Assembly: GCF_001898575.1 (NCBI RefSeq)
Contig: NZ_MKUD01000001.1
Coordinates: forward strand, 366,448 to 430,447
DNA from: Spirosoma sp. 48-14
GTDB lineage: Bacteria > Bacteroidota > Bacteroidia > Cytophagales > Spirosomataceae
Reading direction: 5' to 3'
Length of the DNA: 64,000 nucleotides
Part shown: in pieces, positions 1 to 8,597 of the stretch
How positions within the stretch are numbered: position 1 is the first letter of the stretch
Layout of the letters: every line of letters begins with the position of its first letter
Translations under genes and position numbers: made by a program
The notes under the pieces: generated by a model
Databases searched by the model: none
Told to the model about the DNA's origin: nothing
What the model saw: the letters and a program-made list of their open reading frames with translations, nothing else

Positions 1-1074
1 ACCGCTCATCCGGGAGAATCGGTTATTGATCAGCACCCCTTCTTCATCGCGATAGTTACCGCTCAGATAAAAGCGGGTGCGTTCGTTACCGCCCTGCGCC
101 GACACCTGGTATTGCTGATAGATCCCTTTCCGCAACACCATATCCAGCCAGTTGGTATTGATCCCGTCCGTCACCCCTTTAATCAAACCCAACTTGTCGG
201 GGTCCTGCCCCGCATTGATCACGGCTTCTCGTTGTAAATCCAGCAACTGGGATGAATTCAGCAGATTAGGCCGCTTGATGATTTCGGTAAAGCCCCGCTG
301 CGCATCCGCTGTAATCGTTGTTTTCTGATTCGCCTTTCCCCGTTTTGTCGTGATCAGCACAACACCATTGGCTGCTCGGGAACCATAAATAGCTTTAGCC
401 GAAGCATCTTTCAGAATCTGAAAGGATTCAATGTCATTCGGGTTAAGCAGCGCCAGGGCATTGTCGTTCTGGCCACCATAGCCCGTTGTTAAAGCCCCTG
501 CCTGAATCTGTACACCATCGACAATATATAGGGGACGGTTAGAGGCTGAGATGGAGGTGTTGCCCCGAACCCGAACCGAAAGTCCGCCACCCGGTGTGCC
601 GGACGACTGCGTAACCAGCACCCCGGCTGCCTGGCCCTGTAATGCCTGGTCAAGGCTATTGATCGGAATATCTTTAAACTTATCGGATGTGATCGATGCA
701 ATGGAGCCTGTAATGTCCTTACGCTGCGTGGTATTATAGCCGGTTACAACGACCTGAGTAAGCTCGTTGATGGACTCCTGCATGACAATGTTGACAACCG
801 TTCGGTTATTTACCGGGACTTCCTGTGAGTTTAAACCAATGGACGTCAGCACCAGAACCGCATTAGGGCCGGGAATCGTAAGGCTATAATTCCCGTTGGC
901 ATCGGTTGTAGTCCCCGTGGTGGTTCCCTTGACCACCACATTCACACCGGGCAACGTTTGACCATCCTGTGCTGAAGTTACTCTCCCTGTTATACGCTGA
1001 GCCTGGGCCAGCAGATAGCCCGGCAGCATGATCAGCAAAGCTGACCAGCTAATAACACGATAAAAATTTCTCAT
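1..1074 (-). CDS. SusC/RagA-family TonB-dependent outer membrane receptor, N-terminal part (cut by window edge)
   Basis: Outer membrane TonB-dependent transporter that would import oligosaccharides or other nutrients with a SusD partner lying beyond the window. Only the first 358 codons are present, and the frame stays open to base 1. The reading from ATG at 1074 starts with a signal peptide (MRNFYRVISW...LLAQAQR). A carboxypeptidase-D-like beta-sandwich follows (GRVTSAQDGQTLPGVNVVVKGT, about residues 25-110), then a TonB-box-like stretch (VVVTGYNTTQRKDITG) and the plug domain with YIVDGVQ and the SusC hallmark ILKDASAKAIYGSRAANGVV. There is no STN domain, so it is not of the FecR-regulated type. 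No SusD gene lies downstream within the window. The 325 bp upstream hold the terminator of the next cluster but no promoter I could recognise. Confidence 0.93.
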   Translation of the reverse strand, partial: MRNFYRVISWSALLIMLPGYLLAQAQRITGRVTSAQDGQTLPGVNVVVKGTTTGTTTDANGNYSLTIPGPNAVLVLTSIGLNSQEVPVNNRTVVNIVMQESINELTQVVVTGYNTTQRKDITGSIASITSDKFKDIPINSLDQALQGQAAGVLVTQSSGTPGGGLSVRVRGNTSISASNRPLYIVDGVQIQAGALTTGYGGQNDNALALLNPNDIESFQILKDASAKAIYGSRAANGVVLITTKRGKANQKTTITADAQRGFTEIIKRPNLLNSSQLLDLQREAVINAGQDPDKLGLIKGVTDGINTNWLDMVLRKGIYQQYQVSAQGGNERTRFYLSGNYRDEEGVLINNRFSRMSG

Positions 1075-1399
1075 GTATAGGTTATACCAAGTAAATGCTT
1101 TTGGGGGTTTACACGCTAAATCTGAAAAACGATTTACTAATGAGCGCTTCAAGCTACAATTTTTTAAACGAAAAAATTATCGGCATCGTATAAATCTACT
1201 GACAGCGTAGCCTACAGCCTTGTTTTCGTTTTTAATTCATTGCTTATACTTCTTTTTTCATAGGCTCATTTCCTATACGTCAATATACAGCCATCCGATG
1301 CAATTTCATAGAAGTTTAATCAGATACTCGAACGGCGGAAAGAAATAAGGCTCTACATCAACGACGTAGAGCCTTACAAAGTATGGCAACTGACCTAAT
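1075..1399. other. Spacer between the partial SusC gene and the first SusD gene
   Basis: This 325-bp non-coding stretch holds the hairpin terminator at 1346-1376 and must contain the promoter of the partial SusC gene. I looked for the Bacteroidota TTTG/TANNTTTG pair on the minus strand and did not find a convincing one. Nothing else was recognised. Confidence 0.6.
1346..1376 (-). terminator. Hairpin terminator after the first SusCD pair
   Basis: An 11-bp perfect stem (TAAGGCTCTAC and its complement) closes a 9-base loop, 24 bp past the stop of the SusD gene that ends at 1400. Its place directly downstream of a minus-strand operon and its A-rich flank fit an intrinsic terminator. Confidence 0.75.
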
Positions 1400-3043
1400 T
1401 TACTTTTTGGGGTTCGAGGTAGGCGCACTACCCGATGCGGCCGGATTGTACTTCAACTCATTATCGGGCACATCCCAATAGTCCAGGAAGTTGTAGTTGA
1501 TCGTGGCGTTGGTACTTACCTTCCCGGCTTTATCCACAACAACGGCTCCTTTTCGACCACCGCCCTGTGCTACATCGTCGATAACGCCCCACCGACGGGC
1601 ATCGTAGAAAGACAGGTTCCGGAACGCCAACCCCACCCGACGCTCACGGCGAAGTTCTTCTTTTGCCTGATCGAGTGTGAGTCCTGTACCCGCTACAGCC
1701 GCCAATCCAGCGCCCTGATACTTCCGAACGGCGTCGATTGATTTTAAGCCGTCTTCGATTTTGCTGGTATTGATCAGGGCTTCAGCTTTCATCAGTTCGT
1801 TTTCTTCGTAACTGCCTGCCAGATATAGTTCCGTAGCGCCCGGTGTACGATCACTTAACGTTGATACACCCGCCAGTTTTTTACCTCCATCCAGCAGTGC
1901 CCAACGTGTATTGAAGGCATTTCCCCGGCTGCTTTCGCCAATCCAGGGGGTAGCGCGTTGGGTAAAGTTGTTTACCAATCGCTGGTCGCCCGTTTTGAAA
2001 TCCTGAATCAGTCGTTCCGAAATCTTATACGTAGCTCCCCCCGACGGATCGCCCGTTGCTTTAGCGGCAACAGTCCCGGCTGTTGGCGACAGGAAATCCC
2101 CATTCTGGTTCGAACGGCCTGTGAATACATTATCCGTAGCGGTGATACCATCCGTTGCCAACGTCAGGATTTGGCCCCACTGAGCGGCAGTCATGGTTTT
2201 TACCGTTGTGTTCACCAGCAGATTACGGGCTTTCAGCGTGTTGATATTCCGCTTCCACATATCAGGTGTAAGTACGCCCCCTTTACCCACCTGATTGAAT
2301 GGCGGAATCAACTGCGACATGATAGCTGTATAATCCGTAGAAGCGGCTGGCAATAGCGAAGCCGCCTTATCGAGGTTGGCGTTGGCCTCTTCAATCAGCT
2401 TTTCCTTGGTCACATAATTATTATTAGTCCCGGTCGCATCGTTGTTGATGATACCGGCATAGTAAATCGACCCGATGTGTGAATACGCAAAGCCTTTCCA
2501 CCAGTAGGCCCAGGCCTGAATGGTCGCTTTTTTAGCTTTAGCATCGCCCGTAAATGATACCTGATCCGCCAGCGCCAGCACTTTATTCATCTGGCTATTG
2601 AGCGAATACATATACCACCACTCATGAAACAGCGGATTTGACCCCTGGTTGGAATTGACGTTAACCTGCCGAATCAAAGCCCATTGTGTGCTTGGCGCAT
2701 TCGGATTGACAACTTTAGAGCCATCGTCCAGAATGACATAATCGGGTGCGCCAATCTGATTTCCAAACTGGTTAGCCGCTTCCTCGCCGATGATGTCGCC
2801 CATGAGGTCATGAAAGCCCATTGCCCCCGACCAGAAGTAACCCGGAACCCCATCATACAGGTCTGTTTTGATTTCCTTAAATCCATTTATGTAAGCAGCT
2901 CCCTGGGCGAAGTTAATGATCCCCGATTCGGTATTGGCACTGCTTACGGTCGGCTGGTTCGGGTTTTTTACGTCCAACTGATCTTTACAGGAAGTCGCAA
3001 AGCTCAGCACCAGTGCAGCCACTAGAATATGTATCTTTTTCAT
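1400..3043 (-). CDS. SusD/RagB-family nutrient-binding outer membrane lipoprotein
   Basis: Surface lipoprotein that caps the SusC channel and captures its substrate. The 547-aa protein has a lipoprotein signal peptide ending SFATSC (lipidated Cys19) and then KDQLDVKNPNQPT, a typical SusD start. Alpha-helical TPR-like segments carry the family's SGIINFAQGAAYINGF and AYWWKGFAYSHIGSIYYAG stretches. The C-terminal part has YEENELMKAEALI, LRRERRVGLAFRNLSFYDARRWG and NYNFLDYWDVPDNE. It follows its SusC gene (3067-6339) by 23 bp, so the two are co-transcribed. It resembles the SusD protein at 6902-8578 throughout and belongs to the nutrient-binding SusD_2-type subfamily rather than classical SusD. 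The substrate cannot be told from sequence, and no hydrolase gene is attached to the pair. Confidence 0.93.
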   Translation of the reverse strand: MKKIHILVAALVLSFATSCKDQLDVKNPNQPTVSSANTESGIINFAQGAAYINGFKEIKTDLYDGVPGYFWSGAMGFHDLMGDIIGEEAANQFGNQIGAPDYVILDDGSKVVNPNAPSTQWALIRQVNVNSNQGSNPLFHEWWYMYSLNSQMNKVLALADQVSFTGDAKAKKATIQAWAYWWKGFAYSHIGSIYYAGIINNDATGTNNNYVTKEKLIEEANANLDKAASLLPAASTDYTAIMSQLIPPFNQVGKGGVLTPDMWKRNINTLKARNLLVNTTVKTMTAAQWGQILTLATDGITATDNVFTGRSNQNGDFLSPTAGTVAAKATGDPSGGATYKISERLIQDFKTGDQRLVNNFTQRATPWIGESSRGNAFNTRWALLDGGKKLAGVSTLSDRTPGATELYLAGSYEENELMKAEALINTSKIEDGLKSIDAVRKYQGAGLAAVAGTGLTLDQAKEELRRERRVGLAFRNLSFYDARRWGVIDDVAQGGGRKGAVVVDKAGKVSTNATINYNFLDYWDVPDNELKYNPAASGSAPTSNPKK

Positions 3044-3066
3044 TGATAAGTTCTTGAAGGTTGAAA

Positions 3067-6000
3067 TTAAAGCCCGATGTTAAGCGTAGCCTGATACGAA
3101 CGTAGGTTTGGCATAGTGTTGTGGTCGGTACCACGATCCCAGGCCGAACTACCTGTACCCGAACTGATTTCAGGATCGAAGCCCGTGTACTTGGTGAAGG
3201 TCAACAGGTTACGGCCCGACAGCACCAACTGAGCCCGGCGCAGTAGGGGAACATTCACCACTTTGCTCAGGTCAAATCCAACCTGTACGTTGCGCAGCCG
3301 CACGAACGAAGCGTCTTCATAGAAATAATCTTTCGTGCCATTGGCCTGACGCTGGGCATACACACCCCGGTAGAAAGCTGTCCAGGCCCCCGTATTTCCG
3401 TCAATCGTAATGGGGTTTGCGTAGTCGGCATGAATCCCATCGCGATACATCCATTCCTTCGTCTGGTTATAGATATGGCTACCATTTACCCAGTCGAACT
3501 GGAAGCCGAACGTCAGGAAGTTTTTGAACGTAAACTCGTTGATGAACGACATATTGAACTTCGGGTTCGGATCGCCAAAGCTGTACTTATTAGCCGAGAA
3601 GAAAGGCTGTTTCGTTGCCTTGCTCACCACAATCCCATTGCTGGCTACAGTGTATTGCGACTGCTGATCGGCCGGGATAAGCAAATTCCCATCCGGGTCT
3701 TTCTGATCCAGCGAATGAACCGTTACATAGCCATACAATTGACCAATCTTTTCGCCAGCCTTCAGCACATAGTTCGAGCTACCGGCACTCGACAGTACGA
3801 CGACTTCGGCGTTGTTCTTCACAGCCGTGATCTTCGACGTTTGCCGCCCAAAGTTCGTTGTCAGGTTCCAGGTGAAATCTTTGGTCCGCAGAACAGTCGT
3901 ATTCAACGAAGCCTGAAACCCATTGGAGCCCAGCGAGAATGCATTGTCTTTGATTGAATTGATCCCCGCTGATGGAATTCCACTCACATCGAAAATAGCA
4001 TTGTCGGTAGAACGTTTCCAGTAGGTAGCCGACAATCGAACGCTGCTCAGCCAGTTTGACGTTTTCGACGGGGTCAGGGCCAAATCGGCGCCAACCTCAA
4101 GTTCAGACGAAACCTCTACATCCAAAGCCGGGTTTGGTTGGCTGGCTGGCGTATAAAAGGAGTTCGATGAGCCTAAGGTCTGAGTATTCAATACCAGATA
4201 GCGGTCGAATGGCTTCGGCTGGATACCAGCCTGTCCGTAAGCAGCCCGTAGCTTCAACTCAGGGAAGAAGCCCGCCACCGGGCTGTTTTCCCAGAATTTC
4301 AACGCCGAAATGCGGAAATACGCATCGCCACGAGGGAAGGTAAACGGCTTGGAACCGCTACCGAAAGCGGAAGAATAGTCAGTACGGAAGCCTCCCGAAA
4401 TACCCGCCAGATCGCCATAATCGATCCGCTGATTGACGACATAGCCATAGGTAATAAACGGCTCACTATAATCACCACCAGCCGGTAAACCAGCCCGTCC
4501 TGCCGATGCAGCTTTCACACCGGGAACGCGGAATACGGCTGATTGAGCGGCTGTAAATGGATCATAGGTTGGTAGACCCAGTGTGTAGGTGTAAAACTGC
4601 TTGAAGTTCCGGTTACGGTAATCAAACGATAGTTGCGTAGATGTTCTGATAGGGAGCTTCGAACCAAAATCATTCTGGAAATCAGTATTGATATACGCGC
4701 TGGCCAGGAAGTTCTGGTACGTAGTAGTCAGGCTGTTGTTGTCAATCTCACCCGAAGGATCTGTACCAAAATAGTTCTGGTAATAGTTATTGTTCAACGC
4801 AATAACATTCCGATTTTTGGTCTGGTTGGCATAGGTCGTCCGTATTTCCTGCTTGGAGTAATTGATGCCATATTTTGCATCCAGCGTCAGAAACTTGTTG
4901 ACAACATAATTCAGGTTGAAGTTCTGAATCACATCCACTTTATTGTCTTTATTGTCGGTATACTTCTGCCAGAAACTGGGGTTATTGTGGTTCACCCCTA
5001 CCGCATCGCCATAATAAATACCCGGATTACCATCGGGGTCTAGGGCCGAAAAATCAGCAAATGGACGGGCATTGTTCACCGCGTACAGGATCAATCGGTC
5101 GTTGGTTTTGATCGTACTACGGGTGTATACGAGTTGCGTGGTAGTCCTGAATGTCAAGCCTTTGGCCAACTGAAGACCAATATTCGACATCAGATTACTG
5201 CGCTGATAATTTCCGTTGTTGATGACATTACTCTCCTGTTGATTGTTCGAAGCAGATATAGCAAAATCGACTTTATCGGTGCCCCCTGTCAGCGCAATGC
5301 TATTGTTGTATGTATTTGACGGCCGGAAGAAGTAGGCATAATGGTCCTGATACTTCAAATTAGCCGTATAAGGTTTATCGGCTTTGTTATTCACATCGAG
5401 TGGATTGTACTGCACATTTTCGCTGTAAACCAAAGTATTCGGATTGAATTCAAGTGGTTTACCCGATGTGCCGATCACGTTATTGCTGGCATCAACGATG
5501 AAGCCATTGTACTGCGCTTTCGCAACGCCACCCACATTCAGGTACTCACTCCGGGTAATACCCGAACTTACGTCGATGTTCAGTTTGCCCGATTTCCCTT
5601 TTTTGGTAAATACCTGAATAACCCCGTTGGCACCCTGCGCCCCATACAGCGTAGCTGCTGCTGCACCCTGCACTACCTCAACCCGTTCGATCGTATTCGG
5701 ATCGATACTACTCAATAGGGCTGTCGGATTATTATTGATGTTCCCGTTCGAATCGTAATTCGTAGCATCGACCTGTACCCCGTCGATCAGCAGGATCGGT
5801 GCCGTTCCCCGGTTGATGGTGTTGATACCCCGCAATACAATGTTGACAGGTGCACCGGGCGTACCATTCCCACTCGAAATCTGTGCCCCGGCAATCTTCC
5901 CAACCAATGCCTGATCAATAGAAGCGGTTGGCGTTTGTGGCAGATTCTTGGAGGTAATCGATTCGACCGAAATACCTAGTTTACGTTTGTCGGTTGCGAC

Positions 6001-6339
6001 ACCGACCCCGGTTACAACCACTTCTGATAACTGGCGATTGTCTGATACCAATTTAACGTCAACAACCGATTCGTTACCAACAGCGATTTCCTGCGTGGTA
6101 ACGCCAACAAAACTAAAGACGAGCGTTGCAGCCTTGCTACCAGGAACATCGAGGCTATACATACCACCTGCGTCGGTAGTAGCCCCTTTTGTCGTTCCTT
6201 TTACCACAACAGAAACTCCTGGCAAGGGTAAGTTATCTTCAGCCGATGTGACCTTACCCGTAATACGCCTGTCCTGCGCCCACACAGTGGACCAGAGCGA
6301 GCATACCAGAAGGAAACTCAAGGATAGAAATTTACTCAT
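3067..6339 (-). CDS. SusC/RagA-family TonB-linked outer membrane protein
   Basis: TonB-dependent nutrient transporter that forms a complex with the SusD lipoprotein encoded next. The 1090-aa protein has a signal peptide (MSKFLSLSFLLVCSLWSTVWAQ), then a carboxypeptidase-regulatory-like domain (about 25-110: GKVTSAEDNLPLPGVSVVVKG). The plug follows (about 115-245: QIFTKKGKSG ends the usual AAAATLYGAQGANGVI segment), then a 22-strand barrel ending ...LRSYQATLNIGL. It has a normal length for SusC proteins and no STN extension. A matching promoter lies 40-70 bp upstream (6379-6409). It is paralogous to the protein at 8598-11873: both have NLPQTPTASIDQAL in the plug and QTKEWMYRDG in the barrel, which points to a tandem duplication. 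The imported substrate is unknown. Confidence 0.95.
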   Translation of the reverse strand: MSKFLSLSFLLVCSLWSTVWAQDRRITGKVTSAEDNLPLPGVSVVVKGTTKGATTDAGGMYSLDVPGSKAATLVFSFVGVTTQEIAVGNESVVDVKLVSDNRQLSEVVVTGVGVATDKRKLGISVESITSKNLPQTPTASIDQALVGKIAGAQISSGNGTPGAPVNIVLRGINTINRGTAPILLIDGVQVDATNYDSNGNINNNPTALLSSIDPNTIERVEVVQGAAAATLYGAQGANGVIQVFTKKGKSGKLNIDVSSGITRSEYLNVGGVAKAQYNGFIVDASNNVIGTSGKPLEFNPNTLVYSENVQYNPLDVNNKADKPYTANLKYQDHYAYFFRPSNTYNNSIALTGGTDKVDFAISASNNQQESNVINNGNYQRSNLMSNIGLQLAKGLTFRTTTQLVYTRSTIKTNDRLILYAVNNARPFADFSALDPDGNPGIYYGDAVGVNHNNPSFWQKYTDNKDNKVDVIQNFNLNYVVNKFLTLDAKYGINYSKQEIRTTYANQTKNRNVIALNNNYYQNYFGTDPSGEIDNNSLTTTYQNFLASAYINTDFQNDFGSKLPIRTSTQLSFDYRNRNFKQFYTYTLGLPTYDPFTAAQSAVFRVPGVKAASAGRAGLPAGGDYSEPFITYGYVVNQRIDYGDLAGISGGFRTDYSSAFGSGSKPFTFPRGDAYFRISALKFWENSPVAGFFPELKLRAAYGQAGIQPKPFDRYLVLNTQTLGSSNSFYTPASQPNPALDVEVSSELEVGADLALTPSKTSNWLSSVRLSATYWKRSTDNAIFDVSGIPSAGINSIKDNAFSLGSNGFQASLNTTVLRTKDFTWNLTTNFGRQTSKITAVKNNAEVVVLSSAGSSNYVLKAGEKIGQLYGYVTVHSLDQKDPDGNLLIPADQQSQYTVASNGIVVSKATKQPFFSANKYSFGDPNPKFNMSFINEFTFKNFLTFGFQFDWVNGSHIYNQTKEWMYRDGIHADYANPITIDGNTGAWTAFYRGVYAQRQANGTKDYFYEDASFVRLRNVQVGFDLSKVVNVPLLRRAQLVLSGRNLLTFTKYTGFDPEISSGTGSSAWDRGTDHNTMPNLRSYQATLNIGL

Positions 6340-6378
6340 GTACGTTAGATGTTAGGTGAAAACAGTTTTTACTGTCGA

Positions 6379-6409
6379 CAAAACTAACATCAAAAAGGAA
6401 TAATACAAA
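6379..6409 (-). promoter_or_regulatory. Bacteroidota-type promoter of the first SusCD pair
   Basis: Read on the minus strand, TTTG (6409-6406) is followed after 19 bp by TAGTTTTG (6386-6379), a full match to the Bacteroidota sigma-factor consensus TTTG-N19-TANNTTTG. Transcription would start near 6372 and leave a leader of about 33 bases before the SusC start at 6339. Confidence 0.6.
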
Positions 6410-6830
6410 TTACAACAATAAGACACCTAAAATTTTATTAGACATAAACGACCTATATAAAAAATATTATTCCAATAAATATACCATAAACAGAATTAAA
6501 ATTAATAAAAACGAATAAATATTGATTATATTCAGAATAATATATCTATCAAGATTTTACACTTACCATTTATCTATATTGAAATAGTTATAATTAACAA
6601 AACAAAATACTTAAAGACGTTATAGCATGACTTATTGTTGCATTAACCTCTTCTTTTTTCCATAAGCGGTCAAAAACAAGGCTGAATGTCTATTAAATAG
6701 CCACCATGCAACTTTAATTTGTTTTTTAGGCACTATAAAACTGAGGTTCATTCCAAAAAATAATTTTCATATAATACAGAATCACCTATTGAGTAAATAT
6801 GCTCAACTACTAACTTTTAAATGCCATACA

Positions 6831-6864
6831 TGCAAAAAGCACCGATCAATCGGTGCTTTTTGCA
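6831..6864 (-). terminator. Hairpin terminator after the second SusCD pair
   Basis: A perfect 16-bp stem (TGCAAAAAGCACCGAT and its complement) with a 2-base loop, 37 bp past the stop of the SusD gene that ends at 6902. The stem ends in an A/T run on both sides, so it would give a U-tract on the minus-strand RNA, the form of a classical intrinsic terminator. Confidence 0.85.
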
Positions 6865-6901
6865 TAAAACCTCAATACTGTATATTAGACTGAACTAGCG
6901 A

Positions 6902-8578
6902 CTAATAATTCGGATTTTTGGTCGCAACGCCTGATGTCGACGGATTTAACACCGACTCATCAGCTGGCACATCCCAGTAGTCCATAAAATTATAGTTGAT
7001 CGTCACGTTCTTGTTAACAACACCAGCCGTTGTAACAACCGTGTTTCCGTAGCTGCCACCGCCTGCCGAAATGTCGTAGGTCCAGCCCCACCGACGGCTA
7101 TCATAGTACGCTAATCCTCGGCTAAACAAGGCTGTTCTACGCTCTTTCGTCAATTCAGTAAGCGCTTTTGACAGCGTTAATCCTGTACCTGCTACGGGAG
7201 CAACCCCAGCGCCCTGATACGTTCTTACCGCATCGACATAACCCAAGCCGGCTTCGATATTTCCTAACCGCATATTAGCCTCAGCGAGCATCAGCGCATT
7301 TTCTTCATAACTACCCGCAATGTAGAGTTCGTAAGCGCCGACCGCTGTGGTGCCGTATACATAAACCCCGGCAGTGCCACTCCCACCATCAACCATGTTA
7401 TAGCGAGTCGTATAAATGTAATTGTTTTTATACGTATTGACTGTGCTAAAGTTGTTAGTGAACCGCTTATCGCCCGCATTGAAGTTCTGGATAAAGCGCT
7501 CACTGATTTTAAATGTGGTGCTATTGTTCACCCCCGTCGTCAACGCGGCTACCGTCCCTCCCGTGGCCGTAATGAACGTATTTTTATCAGAGCTACGACC
7601 TGTAAAAACGATATCGTCTTTCTTGATCCCGTTGGTGACCAGCGTAAGAACACTGTTCCAATCGGCTGTGGTCATGGCTGTCATGTTCGACTTACTAATG
7701 GTGGCCGACGGATTACCATTCACAAATGGAGCCAGCTTATTCAACAGTATATTCCGGGCCAGCATCGTATTAATGCTCCGCTTCCACATATCAACCGTAG
7801 GAACGCCACCATGCCCAACCTGATTGATGGTAGGAATCAACTGTTTCAATACGGTCTGATAATCACTTGCACTGGTAATAGTTCCCAGAGTAGCAGCAGC
7901 CTGGTTGAAGAACGTATTCGACTGATTGATGATGGCATCGTGTAGAACATAATTCCCATTGGTCGACCCAGCCTTATCCAGAATCAGCCCTGCGTAATAC
8001 ATTGAGCCAATAGAAGCGTAGGCATACCCTTTCCACCAATAGGCCCAGGCCTTAATAGTATTTGCCCGAGATGCGGCATCGCCTGAGAATTTGATACCAT
8101 CAACCAGTCCTAATACCTGATTACAGGCATTATTGAGCGCATACATATTCAGCCATTGGTAATAGATGGCATTGTTACCATTGCCGGTTGCCGCACGCGT
8201 ATTGTACGAACGAATAATACCAACCTGCGGAGCCGTATTGGTTTGTTTGGTTCCGTCGTCCAGAATAATATAATCGGGTTGAGCGATGGTAGTAATCTGG
8301 TTATTCGACGCATCGGCGCCAACCATATCAGCCATCAACTCCAGGTATCCCCACGGAAGCGAGAAATAGCTATCACCCAACCAGCCATCACCATTGGCAA
8401 ACCCATTGATATAAACAGCCCCCTGAGCCAATGAAATAATCCCTGACTCGTTATTGACGTTGGCTGCTACGGTAGGGGCATTCGGGTTGCCCACATCCAG
8501 TTGATCTTTACAGGCGGTAGTACCCAGGACCACAGCTGCGAAACAAAGAAGAAATTTATTTTTAGTAATCAGTTTCAT
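6902..8578 (-). CDS. SusD/RagB-family nutrient-binding outer membrane lipoprotein
   Basis: Surface lipoprotein partner of the SusC at 8598-11873. I place the start at the ATG at 8578, because MKLITKNKFLLCFAAVVLGTTAC then forms a clean lipoprotein signal with the lipidated cysteine at residue 23. The frame is open 10 codons further but would overlap the SusC stop. The protein is about 558 aa. Shared family blocks with the SusD at 1400-3043 include KDQLDVGNPNAPT, SGIISLAQGAVYINGF, AYWWKGYAYASIGSMYYAG, MWKRSINTMLARN and NYNFMDYWDVPADE. This indicates one ancestral SusCD pair duplicated in tandem. The gene ends before a strong terminator. The ligand is unknown. Confidence 0.93.
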   Translation of the reverse strand: MKLITKNKFLLCFAAVVLGTTACKDQLDVGNPNAPTVAANVNNESGIISLAQGAVYINGFANGDGWLGDSYFSLPWGYLELMADMVGADASNNQITTIAQPDYIILDDGTKQTNTAPQVGIIRSYNTRAATGNGNNAIYYQWLNMYALNNACNQVLGLVDGIKFSGDAASRANTIKAWAYWWKGYAYASIGSMYYAGLILDKAGSTNGNYVLHDAIINQSNTFFNQAAATLGTITSASDYQTVLKQLIPTINQVGHGGVPTVDMWKRSINTMLARNILLNKLAPFVNGNPSATISKSNMTAMTTADWNSVLTLVTNGIKKDDIVFTGRSSDKNTFITATGGTVAALTTGVNNSTTFKISERFIQNFNAGDKRFTNNFSTVNTYKNNYIYTTRYNMVDGGSGTAGVYVYGTTAVGAYELYIAGSYEENALMLAEANMRLGNIEAGLGYVDAVRTYQGAGVAPVAGTGLTLSKALTELTKERRTALFSRGLAYYDSRRWGWTYDISAGGGSYGNTVVTTAGVVNKNVTINYNFMDYWDVPADESVLNPSTSGVATKNPNY

Positions 8579-8597
8579 GTCCGAAGGAATATTAAAA

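Larger units (their letters stand above)
6340..6901. other. A+T-rich spacer between the two SusCD pairs
   Basis: This 562-bp non-coding stretch holds the promoter at 6379-6409 and the terminator of the second SusCD pair at 6831-6864. The rest, about 6410-6830, is very A+T-rich with no open frame of interest and no repeat I recognise. Confidence 0.6.
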